Source: Streptomyces pyxinicus (lineage in GTDB: Bacteria; Actinomycetota; Actinomycetes; Streptomycetales; Streptomycetaceae). Taken from it: a stretch of DNA of 64,000 nt. The notes under the pieces were generated by a model. The model was not told the origin of the DNA, ran no database searches, and worked only from the letters and a program-made list of their open reading frames with translations. The position numbers and the translations under genes were made by a program. The stretch covers positions 186,001 to 250,000 of the forward strand of contig NZ_JANUGP010000008.1 in NCBI RefSeq assembly GCF_024753135.1, written 5' to 3'. Shown piece by piece: positions 50,784 to 59,522 of this stretch (within the stretch, counting starts at the first letter, position 1; every line of letters begins with the position of its first letter).

Positions 50784-51545
50784 CTAGCGGTCCGCCGTGT
50801 CCCGGGCGCCCCACGCGCCGATCAGCTCCGCCAGTTCCGCCCAGCGGTCGGCCAGGTAGAAGTGGTTGCCGTCCGGGAAGACGCGCAGGGTGCTGCCGCG
50901 GGAGGTGTGGACGCTCCAGGCGGCGGCCTCGGTCTCGGTGACCCGGGGGTCGCGGTCGCCGACGAGCACCTCGATCGGGGCGTCGATCACGGCGTCGGGG
51001 TCGGAGCGGTGGGCGGCGAGCGCCCGGTAGTCGGCCCTGAGCGGGGGCAGGATCAGCTCGCGGAGGTCGGGGTCGGCGAGCAGCGTCGCGTCGGTGCCGC
51101 CGAGCAGCTCGGCCTCGGCCACCAGGCCGGCGTCGTCCAGCCGGTACGCCGGTTCGTCCCGCCGGGTGGAGGGCGCCCGGCCTCCGGAGGCGAACAGGAC
51201 CTCGGGCGTGACGCGCTGGGAGACCTCGAAGGCGAGGACCGCGCCCATGCTGTGCCCGAAGAAGCCCAGCCGGCCCCCCGTCCACGGGGCGAGGGCGGCG
51301 GCGATGTGGCCGGCGGTCTCGGTGAGGTCCTCCGGGACGGGCTCGGCCATCCGGTCCTGGCGGCCCGGGTACTGGACGGCGAGCACCTCGACGTGCGGGT
51401 GCAGGAGCCCCGACAGCGTGTGGAAGTAGCTCGCCGAGCCGCCCGCGTGCGGGAAGCACACCAGCCGGGGCCGGGCGGGGCCGTCCTCGGGGGCGGGGTG
51501 GTACCGCCTGATCCACCGTTCGCCGTCGACTGCAAGGCCGGACAT
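50784..51545 (-). CDS. type II thioesterase (TEII)
   Basis: 253 residues from ATG 51545. TEII pattern: LVCFPHAGGSASYF, AVQYPGRQDR, nucleophile in FGHSMGA, Asp in VGDRDP, His in PDGNHFYLAD. Such enzymes clear misprimed carrier proteins or hydrolyse carrier-bound products in NRPS/PKS systems. No megasynthase lies beside it, so it may serve the six-gene locus it ends or a distant cluster. The type II PKS cluster ends ~7.8 kb away and is separated by unrelated genes. Confidence 0.92.
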   Translation of the reverse strand: MSGLAVDGERWIRRYHPAPEDGPARPRLVCFPHAGGSASYFHTLSGLLHPHVEVLAVQYPGRQDRMAEPVPEDLTETAGHIAAALAPWTGGRLGFFGHSMGAVLAFEVSQRVTPEVLFASGGRAPSTRRDEPAYRLDDAGLVAEAELLGGTDATLLADPDLRELILPPLRADYRALAAHRSDPDAVIDAPIEVLVGDRDPRVTETEAAAWSVHTSRGSTLRVFPDGNHFYLADRWAELAELIGAWGARDTADR

Positions 51546-51654
51546 ACGTCTCCCTCCCTGGACCGGTCACCGGACCGGGCGCCGCACCCGCGGCGCACGC
51601 CCCAGCATGCCGGACCGGCGGGAGGGACCGCGCCACGAGCCCCCTATGCTCCCC

Positions 51655-52896
51655 CTACGCGCCCTCGGCCGCCGGTACGGCCGTCCCCGCCGCCGGTGCC
51701 GGGGCGGTGCGGCGGGCGAAGGGGATCCAGGTCGCGGTGAGGGTCACGATGAGGGCGCAGACCGCGACGGTGGCCATGCCCAGGGTGAGGTTCGCCGCGC
51801 CCGCCACGAACCCGATCACGGCGGGACCGCCGAGGAGCCCGGTGGTGCCCATCGCGGCCACCAACGCCAGTGCCTCCGGGCCGCGTTCGGCGGCGGCGAC
51901 GTACACGCACGGGGTGACGGCCGCCGCGCCCAGGCCGACGCAGGCGAAGCCGAGGAGGGTCGGGACCACCCCGCCGGCGAGCAGCGCGAGGGCGAGGCCG
52001 ACGGCGGCGACGGCGCTGCCGACGCGCACCACGGGCCCGTCGCCGAAGCGGGTGCGCCAGCGGTCGGCGAGCACCCGGGCCAGCAGCATCATGACGGAGA
52101 CGACGGCGATGCCGAGCGGGGCGACGGCCGCGGAGGCCTTCACCACGTCCTTCATGTAGAGGGTGGACCAGTCGTTCATGGCGCCCTCGGTGATGGTGCC
52201 GAAGGCCATGGCGAGGCCCATCAGCAGGGTGGTGCCGGACGGCACGGTCCAGCGCCGGCGCTGTTTCGGGGCGTCCGCCGGGGCCTCCCCCGAGGTGTCC
52301 GCCGGGGCGGGTGCGGGGGCCGGTTCGGTGAGCAGGCCGGAGCGGGCCCCGGCCAGCAGGAGCAGCAACAGGGCGCCGGCCACGGCGAAGTGGGCCGGGA
52401 CGGAGTCGGTCAGGGTGGTCGCGCCGGAGGTCAGCAGGGCCGCCGCGAGCAGTCCGGCGCTGAAGGTGGCGTGCAGCTGGGACATGGCGGTGCGGTCGTA
52501 CGCCTTCTCCAGCGCGGCCCCCTGCGCGTTCATGGCGACGTTGAGGCAGCCGACCGCGACCCCGTCGGCGCAGACGGCGAGGAGCGCGAGCGGGTAGTTC
52601 GGTACGACCGACAGGGCGGCCAGGACGCCGAGCAGGGCGAGCGCCGACAGCAGCGACAGCAGCCGGGAGCCGAGCCGCCGGGTGAGGACGGCGACCAGCG
52701 GGAAGGACGCGGCGGCGCCGGCCCCGCAGGCCATCAGCAGCAGGCCCACCTCCCCGGCGCCCAGGTCGAGGCGGGTCTTGAGCGCGGGGAGGCGGGAGAC
52801 CCAGGTGCCGTACTGGAAGCCGAGGAAGCAGAACAGGGCCGCGATCGACCATTTGGCGCGCGCGAAGGGGAGCGAGGGGGCGTGCGGGCGGGTCAT
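51655..52896 (-). CDS. MFS transporter
   Basis: 413 residues, twelve hydrophobic helices with a loop at about 200-225 (AP-rich). The N-terminal KWSIAALFCFLGFQYGTWVSRLPALKTRLDLGAGEVGLLL and FNAQGAALEKAY-like blocks resemble the sugar/L-fucose-type FucP or drug exporter subfamilies of MFS. Start ATG 52896 overlaps the GNAT stop (ATGA). Probably exports the product of this small locus. Confidence 0.88.
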   Translation of the reverse strand: MTRPHAPSLPFARAKWSIAALFCFLGFQYGTWVSRLPALKTRLDLGAGEVGLLLMACGAGAAASFPLVAVLTRRLGSRLLSLLSALALLGVLAALSVVPNYPLALLAVCADGVAVGCLNVAMNAQGAALEKAYDRTAMSQLHATFSAGLLAAALLTSGATTLTDSVPAHFAVAGALLLLLLAGARSGLLTEPAPAPAPADTSGEAPADAPKQRRRWTVPSGTTLLMGLAMAFGTITEGAMNDWSTLYMKDVVKASAAVAPLGIAVVSVMMLLARVLADRWRTRFGDGPVVRVGSAVAAVGLALALLAGGVVPTLLGFACVGLGAAAVTPCVYVAAAERGPEALALVAAMGTTGLLGGPAVIGFVAGAANLTLGMATVAVCALIVTLTATWIPFARRTAPAPAAGTAVPAAEGA

Positions 52897-53420
52897 CAGA
52901 CGGCTCTCCGTCCATCGCGTGGCCGGGTGGCGGCCACCGGTGCCGACATGTAGACCGCGTCGTCGCCGTAGCCGGGCGGGAGGGCGGCCTCGGGGTGGCT
53001 CCGGTAGCCGTTGGCCTGCCAGAACGTCTCCTTGCCCGCGACCGCGACCAGCGAGATGGTCGCGAAGCCGCGGGTGGCGGCGGCGTCGGTCAGATGGCGG
53101 ACCAGGCGGGTGCCGAGGCCCCGGCGGCGCAGGGGCGCGGCGATGACGAGGTCGTGCAGGTGGAGGTTGGCCGAGTGGTGCGTGACCTGTTCCGGGCGGG
53201 ACAGGTCGGGGCAGCGGAACCTGGGGTAGGGCAGGGCGAGGACGTAGCCGGCGATCCGGCCGTCCAGCTCCAGGACGAAGCAGGTGCCGGCCGCGGCCCG
53301 GCTGCGCAGGGTCGCCTCGCCCTCGGCCAGGGAGAGGTCCGCGTACGCCTCGGTCTCCAGGGCGGCCAGCCGGGGCCAGTCGGCCTCGGCGATGCCCCGG
53401 ACGCGGGTGGGGTGGCTCAT
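52896..53420 (-). CDS. GNAT-family N-acetyltransferase
   Basis: 174 residues from ATG 53420. GNAT block LHLHDLVIAAPLRRRGLGTRLVRHLTDAAATRGFATISLVAV with the pyrophosphate loop R-R-R-G-L-G, and FWQANGYRSHPEA at the end. In the same operon as the PLP decarboxylase, so its substrate may be the amine that enzyme makes. Coupled to the MFS gene by a 1-bp overlap. Confidence 0.88.
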   Translation of the reverse strand: MSHPTRVRGIAEADWPRLAALETEAYADLSLAEGEATLRSRAAAGTCFVLELDGRIAGYVLALPYPRFRCPDLSRPEQVTHHSANLHLHDLVIAAPLRRRGLGTRLVRHLTDAAATRGFATISLVAVAGKETFWQANGYRSHPEAALPPGYGDDAVYMSAPVAATRPRDGRRAV

Positions 53421-53421
53421 G

Positions 53422-54633
53422 TCAGTGCCGTTCTTCGGAACTCGGGGCCGGGGAGCCGTCGGTGTCGCCGCGTACGCAGACGCTGGGCAGCGGGCGGACT
53501 CCGTTGAACCCCTGGGTCATGTAGCTGGTGGCGTAGGCGCCGGCGGAGAGGATCCAGACCGGGTCGCCGGAGGTGAGGGCGGCGGGCACGGGTACCGGGT
53601 GCCGGCCGCCGCCGTAGGCGTCGTCGCTGTCACAGGTGGGGCCGGCGACGACGGCCGGGACGTACGGGTCCGTCGCGGGCCGGGTCGGGAAGACCAGGCG
53701 GTGGGTCACCTGGTCCATCTCGTAGAGGCCGTTGTACTTGCCGCAGCTCAGGTAGAGCCAGTGGTCGTGGGTGCCGTCGGGGCGGCGGCGCCGGGTGAGG
53801 CGGGAGACGTGGGCGCGGACGGCGCCGTGGTCGGCGACGAGGTGGCGGCCCGGTTCCATGACGAGGTCGAGAGGTGCGGGGGTGAGGCCGCGCAGGCGGT
53901 CCATGCCCTCGCGGAGCACGGTGAGGATCTTGTCCAGGGGCGGTACGAGGGGCTCGCCGCGCAGGTCGCGGTAGCCGAGCGCGGGCAGGCCGCCGCCCAG
54001 GTTGACGTGGTCGGGTACGACGCCGTGCGCGGCCAGCGCGGTCAGGGTGTCGGCGAGGGTGTCGAGGGCCTGCTGCCAGGCCTCGCCGGTCATCTGCTGG
54101 GAGCCGACGTGGACGGAGAGCCCGGCCGGGGTGAGGCCGAGGTCGCGGGCGGTGGTGAGCACGCGGACGGCGTCCTCGGGTGAGCAGCCGAACTTGCGGT
54201 TCAGGCCCCACAGGGCACCCTCCCCGCTGGTGGCGAGGCGGCAGAAGACGCGGGCGCCGGGGGCGTGCCGGGCGATGGCGGTGACGTCCTCGACGCTGTC
54301 GGTGGCGTAGTCGCGGATGCCGAGCCGGTGGGCCTCGGCGATGTCGTGGTCGGACTTGATGGTGTTGCCGTAGTGGACGCGGTCGGCGGGGGCGCCGGCG
54401 CGCAAGGCCTGGGCGATCTCGGCGGGGCTCGCGGCGTCGAAGCCGGCTCCCCGGTCGGCGAGGCAGCGCAGGACCTCGTCGACGGGGCAGGCCTTGAGGG
54501 CGAACCGGACCTTGATGCCGGGCAGTTCGCGCAGGAGGGTGTCGTACTGGGTCTCGATGCCGGTGAGGTCGTAGACGACGCGGTCGCCGTCGGCGGTGCG
54601 CAGTGCGGTGGTCAGGGGAGTGCTGGTCGTCAC
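53422..54633 (-). CDS. fold-III PLP-dependent decarboxylase (ornithine/diaminopimelate decarboxylase-like)
   Basis: 403 residues from GTG 54633, 2 bp after the upstream stop. Alanine-racemase-fold PLP domain with the Schiff-base lysine in VRFALKACP, the GSQQ substrate-loop motif LSVHVGSQQ, the phosphate-binding GGGLP, EPGRHLVADHGAV, and the active-site GPTCDSDDAYG. It decarboxylates a basic or diamino acid. The C-terminal extension ends disordered (Ser/Pro/Glu). Same operon as the dioxygenase and glycosyltransferase-like protein. Confidence 0.9.
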   Translation of the reverse strand: MTTSTPLTTALRTADGDRVVYDLTGIETQYDTLLRELPGIKVRFALKACPVDEVLRCLADRGAGFDAASPAEIAQALRAGAPADRVHYGNTIKSDHDIAEAHRLGIRDYATDSVEDVTAIARHAPGARVFCRLATSGEGALWGLNRKFGCSPEDAVRVLTTARDLGLTPAGLSVHVGSQQMTGEAWQQALDTLADTLTALAAHGVVPDHVNLGGGLPALGYRDLRGEPLVPPLDKILTVLREGMDRLRGLTPAPLDLVMEPGRHLVADHGAVRAHVSRLTRRRRPDGTHDHWLYLSCGKYNGLYEMDQVTHRLVFPTRPATDPYVPAVVAGPTCDSDDAYGGGRHPVPVPAALTSGDPVWILSAGAYATSYMTQGFNGVRPLPSVCVRGDTDGSPAPSSEERH

Positions 54634-54635
54634 GG

Positions 54636-55967
54636 TCAGCCGTCCATGGGGGCGAGCGGGGTGGTGCGGGCGGCGCGGACGAGGGCGGGCCAGGCCTCGG
54701 TGAGGCGGGCGTAGTCCTCGATGTCCTGCTCGGCCTCGTCCAGCAACCGGTCGCGGTCCGTCGCCAGTTGCTCGGCGAAGGCCGCGTACCGTCCGCCGAG
54801 TTTGCGGTAGGCGGTGTCGACCCGGTCGAGCCGCCAGACGTTCTCGGCGCGGTCCAGGGCGGTGCTCTCGCGCAGCAGGGCGGTGACCGTCCCCGGGCGG
54901 ACGTGCCGGTCGGCGTCGAGGAGCCGGTCGCCCTCGGCGGCCATCCGGTCGTAGACGTGGTGGAAGTAGCGCATCGACAGCAGGAACTTCACGAACCGCC
55001 GCTGGTAGGCGGGGAATCCGGTGTCGGTGCGGCGTTCGGGGGTGTGGAAGTTCTCGATGTGCCGGTTGTGCTGGATGCCGGGCAGCCCGGCGTCGTGCAC
55101 GAGGTGGAGGAGGAAGTAGTCGCTGCCGATGGTGTCGGTGGCGGGTGGCAGCGGCACCCGTTCGTAGACGGCGTGGTCGAAGGCGACGTTGCACATGTCG
55201 ACGCGCATCGGGTCCACGACGGTGAGCGTGGCCAGGTCGCCGGTGAAGGGGTCGGTGCCGGCTCCGGTGAAGGACTCCTCGACCAGGTCACGCTTGCGTT
55301 CCTCGGACCAGTCGGCGGACGCCCACAGGCCGACCACGTCGTGGTAGACGGCCTCGTCCAGGTCGCGTATCTCCGCTATGTCGACGGAGAGCGCGCCGAT
55401 GAAGGAGGCGCCGACGAGGGAGACCGGGCGGTCGGCGCGGGCCGGGTCGAGGCCGGTGCGGACGCCGGCGGCGGTGGCCTCGGCGGCGGGGCGGCCGAGC
55501 CAGGGCAGCTCGTGGTGGACCGGGAACACCGGTTGGCCGGCGTGCAGTTGGTAGGTGCTGTCGGAGTCCCTGCGGTGCATGGAGTCGCAGCCGAGGGCGG
55601 CGGCGAGCAGGAAGGCGCGGTTGGTGCAGGCGCCGTAGGAGACGGCGGAGGGCAGCATCAGGTCCAGCAGCCGTTCGGGGTCCGGGAGTCGGGCCCCGGT
55701 GAGGGCGCGGCGCAGGAAGTCGCGCTGGGCGTCCTCGTCCAGGTGGTGGACGGTGACGCCCGGTGCGGCGGGCAGTTCGGCGACGACCCGGGCGTGGGCG
55801 GCGCGGGTGGCCTCGTCGGATGAGTCCAGGACCAGGAGTCGGACGTCGGCGCCGAACTCGCGCACGGCGTAGGCGGCTTCGGCGTGCAGGGCGGTGAGGG
55901 CGGCGGAGCAGGCCCGGTTGGTGGGCAGGGCGAGGCAGATCCGGGGCGCGGTGGGTGCCTGGTTCAC
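54636..55967 (-). CDS. glycosyltransferase-like protein of unknown function (possibly DUF6271)
   Basis: 443 residues from ATG 55967, overlapping the dioxygenase stop (ATGA). N-terminal ICLALPTNRACSAALTALHAEAAYAVREFGADVRLLVLDSS resembles a GT-A nucleotide-sugar domain; the DSD in MHRRDSDSTYQL could be the metal DxD motif. The rest has conserved Trp/Asp-rich blocks (IGSDYFLLHLVHDAGLPGIQHNRHIENFHTPERR). I recall a DUF6271 family of this length, but cannot confirm. Donor and acceptor unknown. Confidence 0.7.
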   Translation of the reverse strand: MNQAPTAPRICLALPTNRACSAALTALHAEAAYAVREFGADVRLLVLDSSDEATRAAHARVVAELPAAPGVTVHHLDEDAQRDFLRRALTGARLPDPERLLDLMLPSAVSYGACTNRAFLLAAALGCDSMHRRDSDSTYQLHAGQPVFPVHHELPWLGRPAAEATAAGVRTGLDPARADRPVSLVGASFIGALSVDIAEIRDLDEAVYHDVVGLWASADWSEERKRDLVEESFTGAGTDPFTGDLATLTVVDPMRVDMCNVAFDHAVYERVPLPPATDTIGSDYFLLHLVHDAGLPGIQHNRHIENFHTPERRTDTGFPAYQRRFVKFLLSMRYFHHVYDRMAAEGDRLLDADRHVRPGTVTALLRESTALDRAENVWRLDRVDTAYRKLGGRYAAFAEQLATDRDRLLDEAEQDIEDYARLTEAWPALVRAARTTPLAPMDG

Positions 55968-57010
55968 TGGTCGGTCCGCTCCGTGGTCGTCCGCTCCGTG
56001 GTCCAGGAGTCCAGGCCGAGCAGCTTGCGGCCGAGGGGGTTCAGCTCGGCGGGGCCGTAGCGCTTCGCCTCGGGCTCGCGGGCGTCGCCGAGCAGGGTGC
56101 CGTTCCAGTCGGGCGTGGCGAGGGTGCGCCAGGAGTGCACGCGGGAGTCGCGCAGGGTGGTGTGCTCCTCCAGCGCGGGCATCATCGACAGGTACTGCAC
56201 GGCTCGGACACCGTTGTCAGAGCGGTTCGGGGCGACGCCGTGCGCCAGCAGCCCGTTGAAGATCAGCAGGTCGCCGGCCTGGAGGTCGGGGCGGACCACC
56301 GGGAACTCGGCGCGGTCGGTGTTCGGGCGGATCGGGTCGCGGCCGGCCGGCTGGGCGATGCGCCACTCCTCGAAGCGGCGGAACAGCTCGGGTGCGCACT
56401 GGAAGCCGCCGAGGTCCGGTTCGGTGTCGTTGAGGGCGATGATGCCCTGGACGCGCTGCGGGAGCACGGCGAGGGTGGTGTCGACGTCCCAGTGCAGCTC
56501 GATGTCGAAGCCCTCGTCGGTCGCCTCGATCTGTGAGCGTGAACGGGTTCCCCGGTTGGGCGGGTTGAGGTTGAGCCGGTCCAGGGTGACCCACAGCTCG
56601 TCGCAGTCCCAGACGTCGGCGAAGGCGTCGTACACCCGCTGGGACTGGCGGCTGTCCCAGAGGAGCTGGTGGTGGTAGGCCTCGACGAAGCCGTAGATGA
56701 ACAGGTGCTGGTCGAGTTCGGAGCGGAACTCCGGCTGGCGGTACCAGCTTTCGGGGTCGTCGGGGTCCAGGCCCTGGAATTCCCAGGCGAAGTCGAGCAG
56801 GCCCTTGGCCTCGCCGGGGGTGATGGCCTCGCGGACGACGACGTAGCCGTAGCTCTGCCAGCAGGCGTAGTCCTCCTCGGACAGCACGCGCAGCGGCCGG
56901 GACTTGTCGATGTCGCGCAGGGGTGTCTGGGCGAGGTAGGTCTCGCCGTCGGCGCTGAAGTAGGGGCGGCCGGTGGCCGCTCGGTGGAGGTAGGGGGCGG
57001 ACGTCTGCAT
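55964..57010 (-). CDS. phytanoyl-CoA dioxygenase (PhyH)-family Fe(II)/2-oxoglutarate oxygenase
   Basis: 348 residues from ATG 57010, preceded by GGAG. The 2-His-1-carboxylate set is visible: H-W-D in IELHWDVD and the distal His in LLAHGVAPNRSDN with Arg nearby in GVRAVQYLSMMP for 2-oxoglutarate. PhyH members hydroxylate or cyclise small substrates, often amino-acid derivatives. First gene of the minus-strand operon running to the thioesterase at 50784. Confidence 0.9.
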   Translation of the reverse strand: MQTSAPYLHRAATGRPYFSADGETYLAQTPLRDIDKSRPLRVLSEEDYACWQSYGYVVVREAITPGEAKGLLDFAWEFQGLDPDDPESWYRQPEFRSELDQHLFIYGFVEAYHHQLLWDSRQSQRVYDAFADVWDCDELWVTLDRLNLNPPNRGTRSRSQIEATDEGFDIELHWDVDTTLAVLPQRVQGIIALNDTEPDLGGFQCAPELFRRFEEWRIAQPAGRDPIRPNTDRAEFPVVRPDLQAGDLLIFNGLLAHGVAPNRSDNGVRAVQYLSMMPALEEHTTLRDSRVHSWRTLATPDWNGTLLGDAREPEAKRYGPAELNPLGRKLLGLDSWTTERTTTERTDQ

Positions 57011-57125
57011 ACGGTCACTCCGGGGTGAGAGGTGGTCGGGCACCTTCGGATCGGACGTGCGACATGTGCCGGTGGCATGCGCGAGAGCGCGGAGGGCCAC
57101 CAAGTTCCCTGTGATTCGGAGGAGT

Positions 57126-57155
57126 CGGCCGCCCGCGCGTACCAGGGCGGGCGGC
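57126..57155 (-). terminator. terminator after the das operon
   Basis: GGCCGCCCGC pairs with GCGGGCGGCC (10 bp) around a 10-nt loop, 17 bp past the dasD stop on the minus strand, before the PhyH operon promoter. Confidence 0.75.
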
Positions 57156-57172
57156 CGGTGGGGCCGGCTCGG

Positions 57173-58684
57173 TCAGCCGGCGACGACGGCCTCGGCCGCC
57201 GCCACACCGCAGACGCGCGCGGCGCCGTGGGTGACGATGTGCAGGGCGCCGCGCGGCGGGGCGCCGGGCAGGCCCATCTCGACCACCACGGTGTCGGGCC
57301 GGGCGGCGAGCAGGGTGTCGAGGGCGGAGCCCATCCAGGGGTGCCGGTGTTCGTCGCGGACGACGGCCACGATCCGGCGGCCCTCGGCGGCGGCGAGCAC
57401 GGCGGTGCTCGCGTCGTCGCCGGTGAAGGAGCCGGCGGCGGTGCCGGGCAGCAGCCGCGCCAGCTCGGCGGCCGGGCCCCAGGGCGTCTGGTCGCCGACG
57501 GCGATGTTGGGTTCCGGGTTGAACTGGGCGACGTAGACCGGCTCGGTGACCGGTACGGCGCCCTGCGCGCGGGTGACGGTCAGCGCGCGGCGGGCTCCGG
57601 TCAGGCCGATCTCCGGGGCCGGTGTGGTCCGTCCGGCCAGGTCGCGGGACTCGGCGGTCCAGCGGGCCAGTTCGCGGACCCGGGCGGCGGCGTCGGCGAG
57701 CCGTTCCTCGGGCAGTTCGCCGGAGCGTACGGCGGCCACGAGGGCGTCGCGCAGGCCGAGCACGGTGTCCTCGTCGCACAGTCCGCCGCCCACGCAGATG
57801 GCGTCGGCGCCGGCCGCGATGGCGAGCACCACGCCGTTCTCCAGGCCGTAGCTGCCGGAGATGGCGCGCATCTCCATGCCGTCGGTGACGATCAGGCCCT
57901 GGTAGCCGAGTTCCTCGCGCAGCAGCTCGGTGAGCACGCGCCGGGACAGGGTGCCGGGGCGGTCCGGGTCGAGGGCGGGCACCAGGATGTGCGCGCTCAT
58001 GACGGCCCGGGTGCCGGCGGCGATCGCGGCGCGGAACGGCGGGAGTTCGCGGGCGTAGAGGGTGTCGGCGTCGACGTCGATGCGGGGTACGGCGTGGTGG
58101 GAGTCGACGTTGGTGTCGCCGTGCCCGGGGAAGTGCTTGGTGCAGGCGGCGACGCCGCTGGACTGGAGGCCCTCCACCCAGGCGGCGGTGTGCCGGGCGA
58201 CCAGGTCCGTGCTCGCGCCGAAGGAGCGGACCCCGATGACGGGGTTGTCGGCGTTGGCGTTGACGTCGGCGGAGGGCGCCCAGTCGAAGTTGACGCCGCA
58301 GTCGGCGAGGCGCCGGCCCAGTTCGCGGGCGACGGCGCGGGTGAGGTCCGGGTCGTCGACGGCGCCGAGGGCGAGGTTGCCGGGGAAGGAGGAGCCGGTG
58401 CGCACGTCGAGGCGGGTGACGTCACCGCTCTCCTCGTCGATGGCGACCAGCAGGTCCTCCCGCTCGGCCCGCAGCCGGCCGGTGAGCGAGGTGACCTGGT
58501 CCTCGCTGACGACGTTGCGGCCGAACAGGGCGACGGAGGCGAGGCCCTCCTCGATGCGGCGGCGCACCCAGTCGGGCGCGGTGGTGCCGTCGAACCCCGG
58601 CTGGAGCACCGCGAGGGCGTCCCGGCCGAGGGTGTCGCCCGCGGCGGAGCCGCTGCCGGATCCGGTGGTGGCGAGTGTGGTCAT
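57173..58684 (-). CDS. dasD: GH3 beta-N-acetylglucosaminidase
   Basis: 503 residues from ATG 58684. GH3 NagZ-type motifs: the GlcNAcase-specific histidine motif KHFPGHGDT, VALFGRNV and the nucleophile in GLIVTDGMEM. It hydrolyses GlcNAc from chitobiose or muropeptide units, supplying monomers after import by DasABC. No clear signal peptide, so cytoplasmic. Last gene of the das operon, 7 bp after dasC, followed by a terminator. Confidence 0.93.
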   Translation of the reverse strand: MTTLATTGSGSGSAAGDTLGRDALAVLQPGFDGTTAPDWVRRRIEEGLASVALFGRNVVSEDQVTSLTGRLRAEREDLLVAIDEESGDVTRLDVRTGSSFPGNLALGAVDDPDLTRAVARELGRRLADCGVNFDWAPSADVNANADNPVIGVRSFGASTDLVARHTAAWVEGLQSSGVAACTKHFPGHGDTNVDSHHAVPRIDVDADTLYARELPPFRAAIAAGTRAVMSAHILVPALDPDRPGTLSRRVLTELLREELGYQGLIVTDGMEMRAISGSYGLENGVVLAIAAGADAICVGGGLCDEDTVLGLRDALVAAVRSGELPEERLADAAARVRELARWTAESRDLAGRTTPAPEIGLTGARRALTVTRAQGAVPVTEPVYVAQFNPEPNIAVGDQTPWGPAAELARLLPGTAAGSFTGDDASTAVLAAAEGRRIVAVVRDEHRHPWMGSALDTLLAARPDTVVVEMGLPGAPPRGALHIVTHGAARVCGVAAAEAVVAG

Positions 58685-58691
58685 CGGGACG

Positions 58692-59522
58692 TCATCCCTT
58701 CACGGCGCCGTCGGTGAGACCGCTGACAGCCTTGCGTTGCAGGAAGATGAAGAGGATCAGGATGGGCAGCGCGAACAGGGACGAGGCGGCCATGGTGGCG
58801 CCCCAGTCGTCGCCGAAGGCGGTCTGGAACTGCGACAGCCACAGCGGCAGGGTCTGCTTCTCGTTGGCCTTGTTGAGGATCAGGACCAGCGGGAACTCGT
58901 TCCAAGCAGTGATGAAGCCGAACAGCGAGGTCGCCATCAGGCCCGGCGCGAGCAGCGGGAAGATCACCTTGCGGAAGGCCTGGGCGCGGGTGCACCCGTC
59001 GACCATCGCCGACTCCTCCAGCTCCTTGGGCACGGCGGCGACGTAGCCGCGCAGAGTCAGGATGGTCAGCGGGAGCACCATCATCGTGTAGAAGACGGTG
59101 AGCGGGATCAGGCTGTCCAGCATGTCGCTGTCGCGGACGATCATGTAGATGGCGATGATCATGACCTCCCAGGGGGCCATCTGCGCCAGCATGAACGTCA
59201 CGATGAGCCCGCGCCGGCCCTTGAACCGCATCCGCGCCAGGGCGAAGGCGGCGAACAGGGCGATGACGAGCGAGATGACGACCGAGGACACCGTGACCGT
59301 CACGGAGTTGAGGACCAGCGTCCAGAAGTTGTCCGCGTTGACGGCCTTCTTGAAGTGCTCGAAGGTCACGTCGGTCGGGAACCACACCGGGTCGTCGGTG
59401 ATGATGTCGCCGGTCGGCTTGAAGGCCGTGGCGAACATCCAGTACACGGGGAACACGAAGCCGACGAAGAGGACGACGGCGGTCGCGTTGGGCCAGATCC
59501 GGCCGATGAGCGAGCGCTTCAC
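58692..59522 (-). CDS. dasC: chitobiose ABC transporter permease DasC
   Basis: 276 residues from GTG 59522 (GTGA overlap with dasB). Six helices and the EAA loop E-E-S-A-M-V-D-G-C-T-R-A-Q-A-F-R-K-V-I-F-P-L of inner-membrane sugar permeases. The partner of DasB in the uptake channel. No ATPase is present; the MsiK ATPase encoded elsewhere normally energises it. Confidence 0.94.
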   Translation of the reverse strand: MKRSLIGRIWPNATAVVLFVGFVFPVYWMFATAFKPTGDIITDDPVWFPTDVTFEHFKKAVNADNFWTLVLNSVTVTVSSVVISLVIALFAAFALARMRFKGRRGLIVTFMLAQMAPWEVMIIAIYMIVRDSDMLDSLIPLTVFYTMMVLPLTILTLRGYVAAVPKELEESAMVDGCTRAQAFRKVIFPLLAPGLMATSLFGFITAWNEFPLVLILNKANEKQTLPLWLSQFQTAFGDDWGATMAASSLFALPILILFIFLQRKAVSGLTDGAVKG

